The notes beneath the pieces were generated by a model, which searched no databases, had not been told where the DNA came from, and saw nothing but the letters and a program-made list of their open reading frames with translations. This document shows, piece after piece, positions 6,804-15,373 of a DNA stretch of 64,000 nucleotides. Location of the stretch: the NCBI RefSeq assembly GCF_030010215.1, contig NZ_JASCRR010000007.1, positions 1 to 64,000 of the forward strand. The letters run 5' to 3'. The DNA is from Tianweitania sp. UT-5YL-CI-8. GTDB taxonomy: Bacteria; Pseudomonadota; Alphaproteobacteria; Rhizobiales; Rhizobiaceae. A program made the position numbers and the translations under genes. Positions within the stretch are counted from its first letter, which is position 1; each line of letters begins with the position of its first letter.

Positions 6804-9803
6804 ATGAAAAAAGGCGATCATCTCTTCCTAGTCGACGGCTCGGGCTACATCTTCCGCGCCTATCACGCTTTGCCGCCGCTGACGCGCAAGTCGGACGGGC
6901 TGCCGGTGGGTGCGGTTTCGGGCTTCTGCAACATGCTGTGGAAGCTGATGAAGGACGCGCGCAACACCGATGTCGGCGTGGTGCCGACGCATTTCGCTGT
7001 GATCTTCGACTATTCGTCGAAAACCTTCCGCAACGAGCTTTATGCCGAATACAAGGCCAACCGCTCGGCACCGCCGGAGGATCTGATCCCGCAATTCGGG
7101 CTGATCCGCCAGGCCACCCGCGCCTTCGAGCTGCCCTGCATCGAGATGGAGGGGTTCGAAGCCGACGACCTGATCGCCACCTATGCAAAACTCGCCTGCG
7201 AGGCCGGGGCCGACACCACCATCGTGTCGTCCGACAAGGATCTGATGCAGCTCGTCGGGCCGACCGTGTCGATGTACGACCCGATGAAGGACCGGCAGAT
7301 CAACATTCCCGAGGTCATCGAAAAATGGGGCGTGCCGCCCGAAAAGATGGTCGACCTGCAGGCGCTGACCGGCGATTCCGTCGACAACGTTCCCGGCATT
7401 CCGGGCATCGGGCCAAAGACGGCGGCGCAGCTTCTGGAGATGTTCGGCGACCTCGATACGCTTCTTGAGCGCGCTTCTGAGATCAAGCAGGACAAGCGTC
7501 GCGAATCCATCATCGCCAATGCCGACAAGGCGCGGATTTCGCGCGAGCTGGTGCGGCTGAAGAACGATGTCGCGGTTCCCGAAGCGCTGGACGATCTGGT
7601 GCTGCATCCGGCCAATGGGCCGAAGCTGATCGGCTATCTGAAGGCGATGGAATTCACCTCGCTGACCCGCCGCGTCGCCGAGGCGACCGGTACGGAGGCT
7701 TCCGAGATCGAGCCGGCGACGATCACCGTGCAGCGCGCCGAGGACGCGCATGGGCCGGATGTCGGGGCTGGCGCCGACTCCACCTCCCCCTCGCGGGGAG
7801 GTCGCGCCGCAGGCGCGGGTGGGGTCGTCGATGACGGCAGCGACCCCACCCCGGCGCTGCGCGCCGACCCTCCCCTCAAGGAGGAGGGAAAGGCCGGCTT
7901 CACACCCTCCGCGCTCGCTCAATCCCGCGCCGACGCGGCCGCCTCTTCCAAGATAGACCGCAGCGCCTATGCCACCATCCGCGACCTTGCCACGCTGCAG
8001 GCGTGGGTCGAGGAAGCGCGGGAGGCCGGCGTCGTCGCCTTCCGCACAGAAACCACGTCGCTCGACCCCATGCAGGCCGAACTGGTCGGCTTCTCGCTGG
8101 CGACCCGGCCGGGCCGCGCCGCCTATGTGCCGCTCAGCCACCGTTCCAGCGCAGTCGACCTGCTCGGCGGCGGGCGCGCGCCTGACCAGCTTTCCTTCGA
8201 AGAGGCGTTTCCGCTGTTGGCGCCGCTTTTGTCCGATCCGTCGGTGCTGAAGGTCGGGCAAAGCACGAAATACGACTGGCTGCTGATGCACCGGCTCGGC
8301 GTCGACATCGCGCCCTTCGACGACACGATGCTGATGTCCTATGTGGCGGACGCAGGAACCGGCGGCCACGGCCTCGACGCGCTGGCCGAACGCTGGCTCG
8401 GCCATGCCGTCATCCCGTTCAAGGATGTGGTCGGCTCAGGCAAGGGCGCCGTCAGCTTCGACCTCGTCGATATCGAGCGCGCGACGACCTATTCGACCGA
8501 AGGCGCCGATCTCGCCTTGCGGCTGTGGCGCGTGTTGAAGCCACGGCTCGTCGCCCACGGACTGGTCTCCGTCTACGAGCGGCTGGAGCGGCCGCTGGTG
8601 CCCGTGCTGGCGCGCATGGAGGAGCGCGGCATCTCGGTCGACCGCCAGATGCTGTCGCGGCTTTCAGGCGAACTGGCGCAACGCGCCGCCGCACTCGAAG
8701 ACGAGGTCTACCAGCTTGCCGGCGAAAAATTCACCATAGGCTCGCCGAAGCAGCTCGGCGACATCTTGTTCGGGCGCATGGGCCTGCCGGGCGGCACAAA
8801 GACGAAATCCGGGCAGTGGTCGACCACGGCGCAGGTGCTGGAGGAACTCGCGACGGAAGGCTACGAGCTGCCGCGCAAGATTGTCGACTGGCGCCAGCTG
8901 ACCAAGCTGAAATCGACCTATACCGATGCGCTGCCAGGCTATATCCATCCGGAGACGAAACGCGTCCACACCTCCTATGCGATGGCGGCGACATCGACGG
9001 GACGGCTGTCGTCCAACGAGCCCAATCTGCAGAACATCCCGATCCGCACCGCCGAGGGGCGCAAGGTGCGCACGGCGTTCATCGCGCAGCCGGGCAACAA
9101 GCTGATTTCGGCCGACTACAGCCAGATCGAGCTGCGCATTCTTGCGCATGTCGCCGACATTCCGCAGCTCAAGGCGGCGTTCGCCAATGGCGACGACATC
9201 CACGCGATCACGGCGTCGGAAATGTTCGGTGTGCCGGTGGAGGGCATGCCGCGCGAGGTGCGCTCCAGAGCCAAGGCGATCAACTTCGGCATCGTCTACG
9301 GAATTTCAGCCTTCGGCCTCGCCAACCAGCTTTCGATCCCGCGCGAGGAGGCCGGTGCCTACATCAAGCGCTATTTCGAGCGCTTCCCGGGCATCCGCGA
9401 CTATATGGACCGCACCAAGGCGTTCTGCCGCGACACCGGCTATGTCGAGACCATCTTCGGCCGCCGCGCGCACTATCCCGAGATCCGCGCCTCCAACCCC
9501 TCGATCCGCGCCAACAGCGAGCGCGCTGCGATCAACGCGCCGATCCAAGGCTCGGCAGCCGACATCATCCGCCGCGCGATGGTGCGCATGGACGACGCGC
9601 TGGTCGAGGCCGGCCTGCGGGATGTGCGCATGCTGTTGCAGGTTCACGACGAACTGGTGTTCGAGGCGGCCGCGGAAGACGTGGAAGCCGCCATGCCGGT
9701 GATCATAAGGGTCATGGAGGACGCCGCCATGCCGGCCGTCGCACTCTCCGTGCCGCTGAAGGTCGACGCCCGGGCCGCCGACAATTGGGACGAGGCGCAT
9801 TGA
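6804..9803 (+). CDS. polA: DNA polymerase I with a degenerate 3'-5' exonuclease site
   Basis: This 999-residue Pol I acts in Okazaki-fragment maturation and repair. It has a 5' nuclease domain (LFLVDGSGYIFRAYHALPP to about 300), a proofreading-type domain (about 390-590) and a family A polymerase domain (motif A SADYSQIELRI, motif B RSRAKAINFGIVYG, motif C VHDELVFE). In the exonuclease domain the first metal-binding Asp (Asp355 in E. coli) is Arg414 (AFRTETTSLD), and the Asp501 equivalent is Gly567 (YSTEGAD). Proofreading is probably lost, while the Asp424 equivalent (TKYD) remains. A palindromic repeat is inserted in frame in the linker. The ATG at 6804 gives the canonical start MKKGDHLFLVDG. 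Confidence 0.96.
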   Translation: MKKGDHLFLVDGSGYIFRAYHALPPLTRKSDGLPVGAVSGFCNMLWKLMKDARNTDVGVVPTHFAVIFDYSSKTFRNELYAEYKANRSAPPEDLIPQFGLIRQATRAFELPCIEMEGFEADDLIATYAKLACEAGADTTIVSSDKDLMQLVGPTVSMYDPMKDRQINIPEVIEKWGVPPEKMVDLQALTGDSVDNVPGIPGIGPKTAAQLLEMFGDLDTLLERASEIKQDKRRESIIANADKARISRELVRLKNDVAVPEALDDLVLHPANGPKLIGYLKAMEFTSLTRRVAEATGTEASEIEPATITVQRAEDAHGPDVGAGADSTSPSRGGRAAGAGGVVDDGSDPTPALRADPPLKEEGKAGFTPSALAQSRADAAASSKIDRSAYATIRDLATLQAWVEEAREAGVVAFRTETTSLDPMQAELVGFSLATRPGRAAYVPLSHRSSAVDLLGGGRAPDQLSFEEAFPLLAPLLSDPSVLKVGQSTKYDWLLMHRLGVDIAPFDDTMLMSYVADAGTGGHGLDALAERWLGHAVIPFKDVVGSGKGAVSFDLVDIERATTYSTEGADLALRLWRVLKPRLVAHGLVSVYERLERPLVPVLARMEERGISVDRQMLSRLSGELAQRAAALEDEVYQLAGEKFTIGSPKQLGDILFGRMGLPGGTKTKSGQWSTTAQVLEELATEGYELPRKIVDWRQLTKLKSTYTDALPGYIHPETKRVHTSYAMAATSTGRLSSNEPNLQNIPIRTAEGRKVRTAFIAQPGNKLISADYSQIELRILAHVADIPQLKAAFANGDDIHAITASEMFGVPVEGMPREVRSRAKAINFGIVYGISAFGLANQLSIPREEAGAYIKRYFERFPGIRDYMDRTKAFCRDTGYVETIFGRRAHYPEIRASNPSIRANSERAAINAPIQGSAADIIRRAMVRMDDALVEAGLRDVRMLLQVHDELVFEAAAEDVEAAMPVIIRVMEDAAMPAVALSVPLKVDARAADNWDEAH
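7779..7888. repeat. Palindromic repeat inserted in frame inside polA
   Basis: Bases 7784-7829 (CCTCCCCCTCGCGGGGAGG onward) and 7841-7887 (ending CCTCAAGGAGGAGG) form a long imperfect inverted repeat around GGTGGGGTCG / CGACCCCACC. This is the well-known rhizobial intergenic repeat motif, but here it is translated as a Gly/Ser/Pro/Ala-rich linker between the nuclease and exonuclease-like domains of Pol I. The frame is kept on both sides. Confidence 0.7.
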
Positions 9804-9819
9804 TAGCGGATCGATAGGG

Positions 9820-10037
9820 TGCGTCCTTCGAGGCTCACCCATCGATGAATTGAGCATCGTTATCAACGCCGCATGGGCTCGCACCTCAGGATGAGGAAGG
9901 TCGGCGCGGCTCGGGTGCCAGCTTTGAGAGGCCGTGGCTTAATCAAGGTTTTGTATCACCTCGGTATCGACGATACCCAAGCCTTGCCCTCGGATGACAA
10001 GCCGCAATCCTTCTGGATCAAGCGCCGGATTGCGGCC
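9820..10037. repeat. Intergenic repeats between polA and zur
   Basis: The 322-bp gap after polA holds no gene. It contains GCGTCCTTCGAGGCTC (9822-9837) and GCTCGCACCTCAGGATGAGG (9878-9897), the two halves of a common rhizobial repeat. Perfect inverted repeats follow: GGTATCG/CGATACC (9962-9976) and CCGCAATCC/GGATTGCGG (10002-10010, 10027-10035). Polar folding at the ends of the convergent polA and zur mRNAs is likely. Confidence 0.5.
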
Positions 10038-10125
10038 TACGGCCCTCACCTGAGGTGTAAGCCCCGATAGCGATGCCAATCACAGCGGAAGGTTCAGCGG
10101 GCAGGCATCGACGGGTGCATGACTG

Positions 10126-10539
10126 CTAAGCCGCCAAGGCCGCGCACTGGGCGCAGGTGCCGCGGAATTCGATGACAGCCTTCTTGGCGATGAAGCCGGT
10201 GGCGCCGATCCAGTCGTCCAGCCGGTGGCTGATCGATTCATCGGAGAACTCGGTGACCTGACCGCAGGTGTCGCAAATGGCAAACGCGGTCATATGGTGG
10301 GTGTGCTGGCTATGGTCGTGCTGCTCGGAACAGGCGACGAAGGAATTGAGGCTCTCGAGCTTATGGACGAAGCCTTCCTTGATCAGCGCATCCAGCGCGC
10401 GATAGACCTGCAGCGGGGCGCGAAACCCGTTCTCGCGCAGGAGGTCGAGCAGATTGTAGGCGCTGACGGGGGCTTTTGCCGCTTCGAGCTTTTCCAGAAC
10501 CAGCTTCTGGTTCTTGGTGAGCGCAACTTTGGTGACCAT
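10126..10539 (-). CDS. zur: Fur-family regulator, probably zinc uptake regulator Zur
   Basis: This 137-residue Fur-family repressor has an N-terminal winged helix (LTKNQKLVLEKLEAAKAPVSAYNLLDLLRENGFRAP in segments 6-42). A dimerisation and metal domain follows, with His-rich HDHSQHTHH, CDTC and CAQC; the two CxxC pairs form the structural zinc site. The lack of Fur-type iron-box context and the similarity of LDDWIGATGFIAKKAVIEFRGTC to Zur proteins favour zinc sensing. I chose the ATG at 10539, because residues before it do not resemble the family. In many alphaproteobacteria Zur sits next to znuABC; no such genes are here. Fur or another metal sensor is the alternative. Confidence 0.85.
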   Translation of the reverse strand: MVTKVALTKNQKLVLEKLEAAKAPVSAYNLLDLLRENGFRAPLQVYRALDALIKEGFVHKLESLNSFVACSEQHDHSQHTHHMTAFAICDTCGQVTEFSDESISHRLDDWIGATGFIAKKAVIEFRGTCAQCAALAA

Positions 10540-10564
10540 GACTGCCTGTTCCTGCCGAGCGGAC

Positions 10565-10578
10565 TTTATAACGTATCT
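10565..10578. promoter_or_regulatory. Possible Zur-type operator upstream of zur
   Basis: TTTATAACGTATCT, about 30 bp upstream of the zur ATG, contains an imperfect palindrome centred on TAACGTA. It resembles the AT-rich dyads with GTTATAAC cores bound by alphaproteobacterial Zur. Autoregulation is inference; the match is partial. Confidence 0.25.
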
Positions 10579-10758
10579 CCTCCCAGATAGCGAGACGGCG
10601 CGGTTTTTGCCAGCGCAGAGCAGCAACAAAGAATGCTCGCGATCTCAGCAAACAATCATGCCGTCGCCACAACGATGAAGACAAAACTCCGCAATACAGC
10701 CAAAATGTTCGTCTAAAATCGGTGTGCTTGGGATCATCGGGCTTGGGAGACTTCTGAC

Positions 10759-12981
10759 ATGACTGGTGCGAAACCTCTGCGTGGCCTTTTGGCGGCGATG
10801 GTTCTGTCTTTTGCCGCGTTGGGCATCCTGTCAGTTGACGCCCTGGCGCGCACCAACCATGCCTTGCTGGTGGCGGTCACGGCCTATCCCAACCTGCCGC
10901 CCAAGGCGGCACTGATCGGCCCCAATCACGATGCACGGCTGGTGCGGGAATATCTGACGACGGCGGCGCCGGTTCCGTTTGCGGCCGCCAATGTGGTTGT
11001 TCTCGCCGACGGCATCGAAGGCGCGGCGGGCTCGCCAACCCATGAAGCGATCCTGGCCCAGCTCAAGAACCTGGCCGACACCGTGCAGCGCGACGACTTC
11101 GTCTATCTGCATTTTTCCGGCCATGGCGCGCAGCAGCCGGAGACGGCTGCCGGCAACGAGACCGACGGGCTGGACGAAATCTTCCTGCCTGCCGACACCG
11201 GCAAATGGGCGAACCGCGAAAAGGGCGTGCCCAATGCGCTGATGGATGACGAGATCGGTGCGGCGCTGGACGCCATCCGCGACAAGGGCGCTTTCGTCTG
11301 GTTCGTCATCGACGCCTGCCATTCCGGCAGTGCAACGCGCGCTGCCGATATCGGCGACGATGTGGTGGCCGAACGGAAGCTGGATTTCGAAACACTAGGC
11401 ATTCCCGCCGAGGAAGTGAGCAAGGCCGAGGCCTCCGCCACGCAAGCGCCGGCGGAACGACAGGCAGCCTTTTCGCTGACCGACGAGAAGACCGGCGAAG
11501 GTGCTGCCCGCGCGTTTTCGCCCGGCACCGCCTCGCCGACCAGTGCTGCGCCCCTTGCAAAGGGCGGGCTGGTCGCGTTCTTCGCCGCCCAGACCATCGA
11601 GACGACGCCCGAAATGCCGCTGCCCAAAGGCGAACCTCAAGCCGAGCGCTACGGGCTGTTCACCTACACGCTGTTTTCCAAGCTCGCGGAAAATCCGGGC
11701 GCGACCTATAGGCAGCTCGGCCATGCGGTGCTGCAGCAATATTCAGCCGACCGGCGCGAGCGGCCGACGCCGCTGTTCGAAGGCGATCTCGATGCGCGCG
11801 CCTTCGACAGCGAACAGATCGATACCGTCATGCAATGGCCGGTGACGGTGGAGGGCAGTTCTGCGACCGTGCCGGCAGGCTCGCTACACCGCCTGTCCAA
11901 GGGGACCAAGCTGGCGATCCTGCCATCGCCGACCTCGAAGCCCGAAGAGGCGTTGGGATATCTGGAGGTCAGTGCCGCCAGGAGCCTTTCCAGCAAGCTG
12001 GCTCCCGTCGCCTATGAGGGCAAGCCCGCCATGAAGCTCGCCGACCTGCCCGAAAACGCTTATGCGCGGCTGGCGGAAGTATCCGTCGACTACATGCTGA
12101 CGGTGGCGCGGCCATCGCCGGTCGAGAGCATGGTGGCGGCAGTGAAGGCCGCCAACCAGATGCTCGATGCGCTGGCCAGAGACGACCAGCAACGCTTCCG
12201 CATCAGGCTGGTCGACCCAGGCGCGGAAGCCGATTTGCGTCTCGCCGTATGGGCCGAGAAAACGCTTCCCGGCGCATCATCCGATGCAAGCGCCGAGCCC
12301 GCGCTGTGGTTCCTGCCGCCATCAGGCGAAATTAAACTCGACAGCGGCAGCAAGCCGCCTTCGGTGACGCTCGATGCCGTCAATCCCGGCGAGACGGCGA
12401 AAAAGACGGCAGAAAACCTTCTCAAGATTTTCCGCGCCACGGCGCTGTCGCGCCTGGCCGCGGCGTCGGACTACAGTTCCGAGGACGTATCGGTACAGTT
12501 CCGCATCAAACGGGACGGGCAGGAGGAGCTGGAGCCTTTGCAGGCTTCGTCGGTGCCGATCCTCAACCCCGGCGACCAGATCCATGTGCTGGCCGAAAAC
12601 GCCTCGTCCGATCTGGTCGACATCAATATCCTCTATGTCGGCAGCGATTATTCGATCCGCCACATGGACGCCCAGCGCCTGGTCGCCGGCGCCAAGGTCG
12701 AGGAAGGCATTTTGGAGATCACCGATGAGAGCTTCGGCATGGAGCGCATCATCGCGGTGCTGACTGAGGCGCCGCCGCTGAGCGAGGTCGAGGATTTAAA
12801 GTTCCTCGAACAGGACGGCGTGCTGCCGGCGACGCGAGGGGTGTCTCAGGCCTCGTTCGGCGAGTTGCTCGACGATATCGGGCTTGCCCCCTCTACCCGC
12901 TCGGCCGCCAAGCTGGGCGACAAGAACAAGGCGGGCGGCGCGGTCATGATCTTTCCGATCGAGACCCGCCCGCGCTCGTGA
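10759..12981 (+). CDS. Exported caspase-family (peptidase C14) protein with C-terminal DUF4384-like region
   Basis: This 740-residue protein has an N-terminal hydrophobic export segment (LLAAMVLSFAALGILSV) and a caspase-like domain at about 33-320. The catalytic dyad is His122 (HFSGHGAQQ) and Cys187 (VIDACHSGS). A low-complexity insert (about 210-265) may be a processing loop. The C-terminal third (about 550-700, with NPGDQIHVLAENASSDLVDINILYV) resembles the DUF4384 module found with bacterial caspases and kinases. It begins a plus-strand cluster with two small exported or membrane proteins. Such proteins are usually predicted to cleave after Arg/Lys or Asp; substrate and role are unknown. 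An enzyme in the periplasm is the simplest model. Confidence 0.88.
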   Translation: MTGAKPLRGLLAAMVLSFAALGILSVDALARTNHALLVAVTAYPNLPPKAALIGPNHDARLVREYLTTAAPVPFAAANVVVLADGIEGAAGSPTHEAILAQLKNLADTVQRDDFVYLHFSGHGAQQPETAAGNETDGLDEIFLPADTGKWANREKGVPNALMDDEIGAALDAIRDKGAFVWFVIDACHSGSATRAADIGDDVVAERKLDFETLGIPAEEVSKAEASATQAPAERQAAFSLTDEKTGEGAARAFSPGTASPTSAAPLAKGGLVAFFAAQTIETTPEMPLPKGEPQAERYGLFTYTLFSKLAENPGATYRQLGHAVLQQYSADRRERPTPLFEGDLDARAFDSEQIDTVMQWPVTVEGSSATVPAGSLHRLSKGTKLAILPSPTSKPEEALGYLEVSAARSLSSKLAPVAYEGKPAMKLADLPENAYARLAEVSVDYMLTVARPSPVESMVAAVKAANQMLDALARDDQQRFRIRLVDPGAEADLRLAVWAEKTLPGASSDASAEPALWFLPPSGEIKLDSGSKPPSVTLDAVNPGETAKKTAENLLKIFRATALSRLAAASDYSSEDVSVQFRIKRDGQEELEPLQASSVPILNPGDQIHVLAENASSDLVDINILYVGSDYSIRHMDAQRLVAGAKVEEGILEITDESFGMERIIAVLTEAPPLSEVEDLKFLEQDGVLPATRGVSQASFGELLDDIGLAPSTRSAAKLGDKNKAGGAVMIFPIETRPRS

Positions 12982-13072
12982 CGGCGGGCTTGCGCGATGC
13001 CCTGCTTTAGGGACAATGGGATGGTGCCTGAATCCGGCGCCTAACAGTTCAATCGACGTCAAAGGTGATGCG

Positions 13073-13471
13073 ATGAAAGTCCTTGCTTCCGCATGCCGCT
13101 TCCTGCTCGCAGCCATGCTGGCGGGCACATCTTCGCAGGCGTTGGCGGATGAAGCCTGCGCGGTCTGCGACAAGGAAATCGTCACCAATGCCGAACTCGC
13201 CTCCTGCTTCCTCGACCGCTATGACGAATTTGCCAAGCGCGCCGGAAATGCGGTCGTGGTCGATCTCAGCGCCTGCGAGCAGGCGCGCGGCGTGATCGAA
13301 CCGCTCAAGAGCCTGGTCGCCCCAAGCGGTCCCGATACGGCTTTGCCGGAGGAGCCGAACGTGACCTTCATGGTCTCGCGCACGCAACTCGACTGCCTTC
13401 GTAAAAAGCTGCAGGAGCCGGGGCTGAAGCTCGACCCGTCGCTGCGCATCGCCCTGGGAAGCTGCGGATGA
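13073..13471 (+). CDS. Small secreted cysteine-containing protein, unknown function
   Basis: The 132-residue product has a signal peptide (LASACRFLLAAMLAGTSSQALA, cleaved about residue 25). The mature domain has five or six cysteines, including CAVC. I recognise no domain. It lies 91 bp after the caspase gene and overlaps the next gene by four bases (13468-13471), so it is co-translated with a membrane protein. I chose the ATG at 13073, preceded by AAAGGTG. The cysteines suggest disulfides in the periplasm. It may be a partner or substrate of the neighbouring caspase-like protein; that is guilt by association only. Confidence 0.7.
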   Translation: MKVLASACRFLLAAMLAGTSSQALADEACAVCDKEIVTNAELASCFLDRYDEFAKRAGNAVVVDLSACEQARGVIEPLKSLVAPSGPDTALPEEPNVTFMVSRTQLDCLRKKLQEPGLKLDPSLRIALGSCG

Positions 13472-14142
13472 GCGACGCCGCGCCCCTCACTCCGCCCGTT
13501 GCGGGCGCTGTGCCCAAATCCAAGACGGTCCTGCCGGAAACCGGCGAAGGCCTACCGTGGCAGAGCCCGCAGGAGATCAAGAAGGAAAGCAACCCGTTCA
13601 CCGACCGGGACTGGCGCATGCTGGTTTACGCATGGGCCGGCCTGGCGCTGCGGCTGGTGCTGATCTTCGGCGCGGCTTTCACCGTCTATCAGTTTCTCAA
13701 CGGGCGCGACGAGAAGCGCGTCGAGCGAACGCTCGATCTGGTGACGCTGTGGGAGCAGCCCGACTACCAGCAGGCGCAGAAGGCGGTGCGGCAGCGCCTG
13801 GATGCACTCGACGCGGCCAACCGGCAGTTCCTGCCTGCCGGCGCGACACCGGCGGAACAGCTGGTCTATTTCCAGCGCATCGGTTCGCAAGCGATGACCG
13901 ACCAAGGCGGCGCAATGCCCCTATCCGACTTCCGCGACCAGTTCGACCGGATCGTCTATTTCCTCAACCGCGTTTCGACCTGCGTGTCCGGCGACCTCTG
14001 CTCGCAGGAGGTGGCCGACACCTATTTCAAGGATTATGCGCAGTCGTTCTGGAATTCGTTCTCCGGCTTCATCAAGGCCGAACGCCGCAACGGCGCGCCA
14101 AATTTTGCCCGCGCGATAGAGAGCTACGCGCAAGGGACCTGA
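13468..14142 (+). CDS. Single-pass membrane protein, unknown function
   Basis: The 224-residue protein has a proline-rich N-terminus (1-40), one transmembrane helix at about 54-75 (YAWAGLALRLVLIFGAAFTV) and a 150-residue soluble domain with helices and two cysteines (RVSTCVSGDLCSQ). By the positive-inside rule the C-terminal domain (NGRDEKRVER after the helix) may be cytoplasmic, but orientation is uncertain. It overlaps the preceding secreted-protein gene by ATGA, so the two are made together. It is third in the caspase cluster, and no enzymatic motif is visible. It resembles small DUF4760-like membrane proteins in layout only. Confidence 0.7.
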   Translation: MSDAAPLTPPVAGAVPKSKTVLPETGEGLPWQSPQEIKKESNPFTDRDWRMLVYAWAGLALRLVLIFGAAFTVYQFLNGRDEKRVERTLDLVTLWEQPDYQQAQKAVRQRLDALDAANRQFLPAGATPAEQLVYFQRIGSQAMTDQGGAMPLSDFRDQFDRIVYFLNRVSTCVSGDLCSQEVADTYFKDYAQSFWNSFSGFIKAERRNGAPNFARAIESYAQGT

Positions 14143-14151
14143 CCCGGCGGC

Positions 14152-14853
14152 CTATTCTGCCGCGGGAGCCTTCGCCGGCAGTGGAAACAGCGAAACCAGC
14201 CGCTCGGCAGCTTCTCGGTCGCCGTCGAGCTTCAGCGCACCGCCCGCTTCCAAGTCCGCAAGCGGAACGCCGCCATAAAACGCAGCGGCAAAAACTTGCG
14301 CAGTTCCGGTGAGCAAAGTCCCCGCTCCGGCCGGATCGCCGCGCTCCACCTCGATTGCCCCATTCATCACCCGAACCATGAACCCATCATTCGGAAGCTT
14401 GAGACCGACCGTCAGGTCGCAGCCCTCGGCGCGCGCGGGATCGAACATCGTCCGCATCGACAGGACAAGCGAGACGGTTCCGAACGGCAGGGTCGGATCG
14501 TGCGAGGGAGAGCGCGCCGCCCAGCGCCCCATGGCCTGGAAGATCGGCTCGGATTCATAGCCCCAATCGGTCAGCTCATAGACCTGGATGTTGGCGGGCG
14601 GCGGCAACTTGCGCCGCTTGACGATGCCGCTCGCTTCCAGCCCTTCGAGCCGCTGCGTCAGCACATTGGCGCTGATGCCGGGCAAATCCGCGCGCAGGTC
14701 GCCGAAGCGCTTCGGCCCCAGCAGGAGTTCACGGATGACCAGGATAGCCCATCGTTCACCCAGCAGATCGAGCGCATGCGCAGTGGCGCAGGCGTCCTCA
14801 TAAACGCGCTTATGGGCCAGGTTTTCAGATTTAGTTATTTTTACTAACTTCAT
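14152..14853 (-). CDS. HxlR-family transcriptional regulator with C-terminal SCP2-like domain
   Basis: Residues 15-110 form an HxlR winged-helix domain (CATAHALDLLGERWAILVIR, then LLGPKRFGDLRADLPGIS and NVLTQRLEGLEASGIV). Residues 130-225 resemble the sterol carrier/SCP2-like module fused to some HxlR proteins. The gene is divergent from two VOC-family genes. Two 17-bp palindromes overlap its start and the shared promoter, so it very likely controls itself and the VOC genes. HxlR proteins often sense electrophiles or aldehydes; the ligand here is unknown. Confidence 0.87.
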   Translation of the reverse strand: MKLVKITKSENLAHKRVYEDACATAHALDLLGERWAILVIRELLLGPKRFGDLRADLPGISANVLTQRLEGLEASGIVKRRKLPPPANIQVYELTDWGYESEPIFQAMGRWAARSPSHDPTLPFGTVSLVLSMRTMFDPARAEGCDLTVGLKLPNDGFMVRVMNGAIEVERGDPAGAGTLLTGTAQVFAAAFYGGVPLADLEAGGALKLDGDREAAERLVSLFPLPAKAPAAE

Positions 14854-14870
14854 AGTTGCATCTTATAACT
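14833..14870. promoter_or_regulatory. Two 17-bp AGTT-N9-AACT palindromes, candidate HxlR operators
   Basis: AGTTATTTTTACTAACT (14833-14849) and AGTTGCATCTTATAACT (14854-14870) share AGTT/AACT ends with a 9-bp middle. Their centres are 21 bp apart, two helical turns, which would place two dimers on one face of the DNA. They straddle the start codon of the HxlR gene and the promoter of the divergent VOC gene. The regulator binding them is inference from position. Confidence 0.5.
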
Positions 14871-14912
14871 TACTCTGGCATCATCGTCAAATCGAACCGA
14901 GAGGAGACCGTC

Positions 14913-15338
14913 ATGTCCAAGCTTATTTTTATCAACCTGCCCGTCGCCGACCTGCCTAAGTCTATCGCCTTCTACGAAGCCATCGGTGCGACGTTGAATC
15001 CGCAATTCACCGATGAAACGGCGGCCTGCATGGTGCTGTCGGAGACCATCCATGTGATGCTGCTGACGCATCCGAAATACAGCCAGTTCACTTCGAAGCC
15101 CATCGCCGACGCCCATGCGACCAGCGAGGTGCTGATCTGCGTATCCGCTGATTCCCGCGATGACGTCGACGCGATGACGGACAAGGCTGAAAAAGCTGGC
15201 GGCAAGCCGGATGTCGGGCCGAAGCAGGATTACGGCTTCATGTATGGCCGCAGCTTCGAGGATCTGGACGGCCACCACTGGGAGGTCATGTGGATGGACA
15301 TGGCGGCCGCGCAGGCGCAGTTCGCCGAACAGGCCTGA
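14913..15338 (+). CDS. VOC-family (glyoxalase-like) protein
   Basis: The 141-residue protein has the paired beta-alpha-beta-beta-beta modules of the vicinal oxygen chelate fold: KLIFINLPVADLPKSIAFYEAIGA at the start and YGFMYGRSFEDLDGHHWEVMWMD at the end, with a His and Glu in the usual metal positions. A strong GAGGAG lies 7 bp before the ATG at 14913. It is first in an apparent operon with a PhnB-like gene, and divergent from the HxlR gene that probably regulates it. Substrate cannot be inferred; glyoxalase, dioxygenase and resistance functions all occur in this family. Confidence 0.85.
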   Translation: MSKLIFINLPVADLPKSIAFYEAIGATLNPQFTDETAACMVLSETIHVMLLTHPKYSQFTSKPIADAHATSEVLICVSADSRDDVDAMTDKAEKAGGKPDVGPKQDYGFMYGRSFEDLDGHHWEVMWMDMAAAQAQFAEQA

Positions 15339-15373
15339 CCGTATTCCGGCCTTGCCAAAAGGGGAGAGAGATC

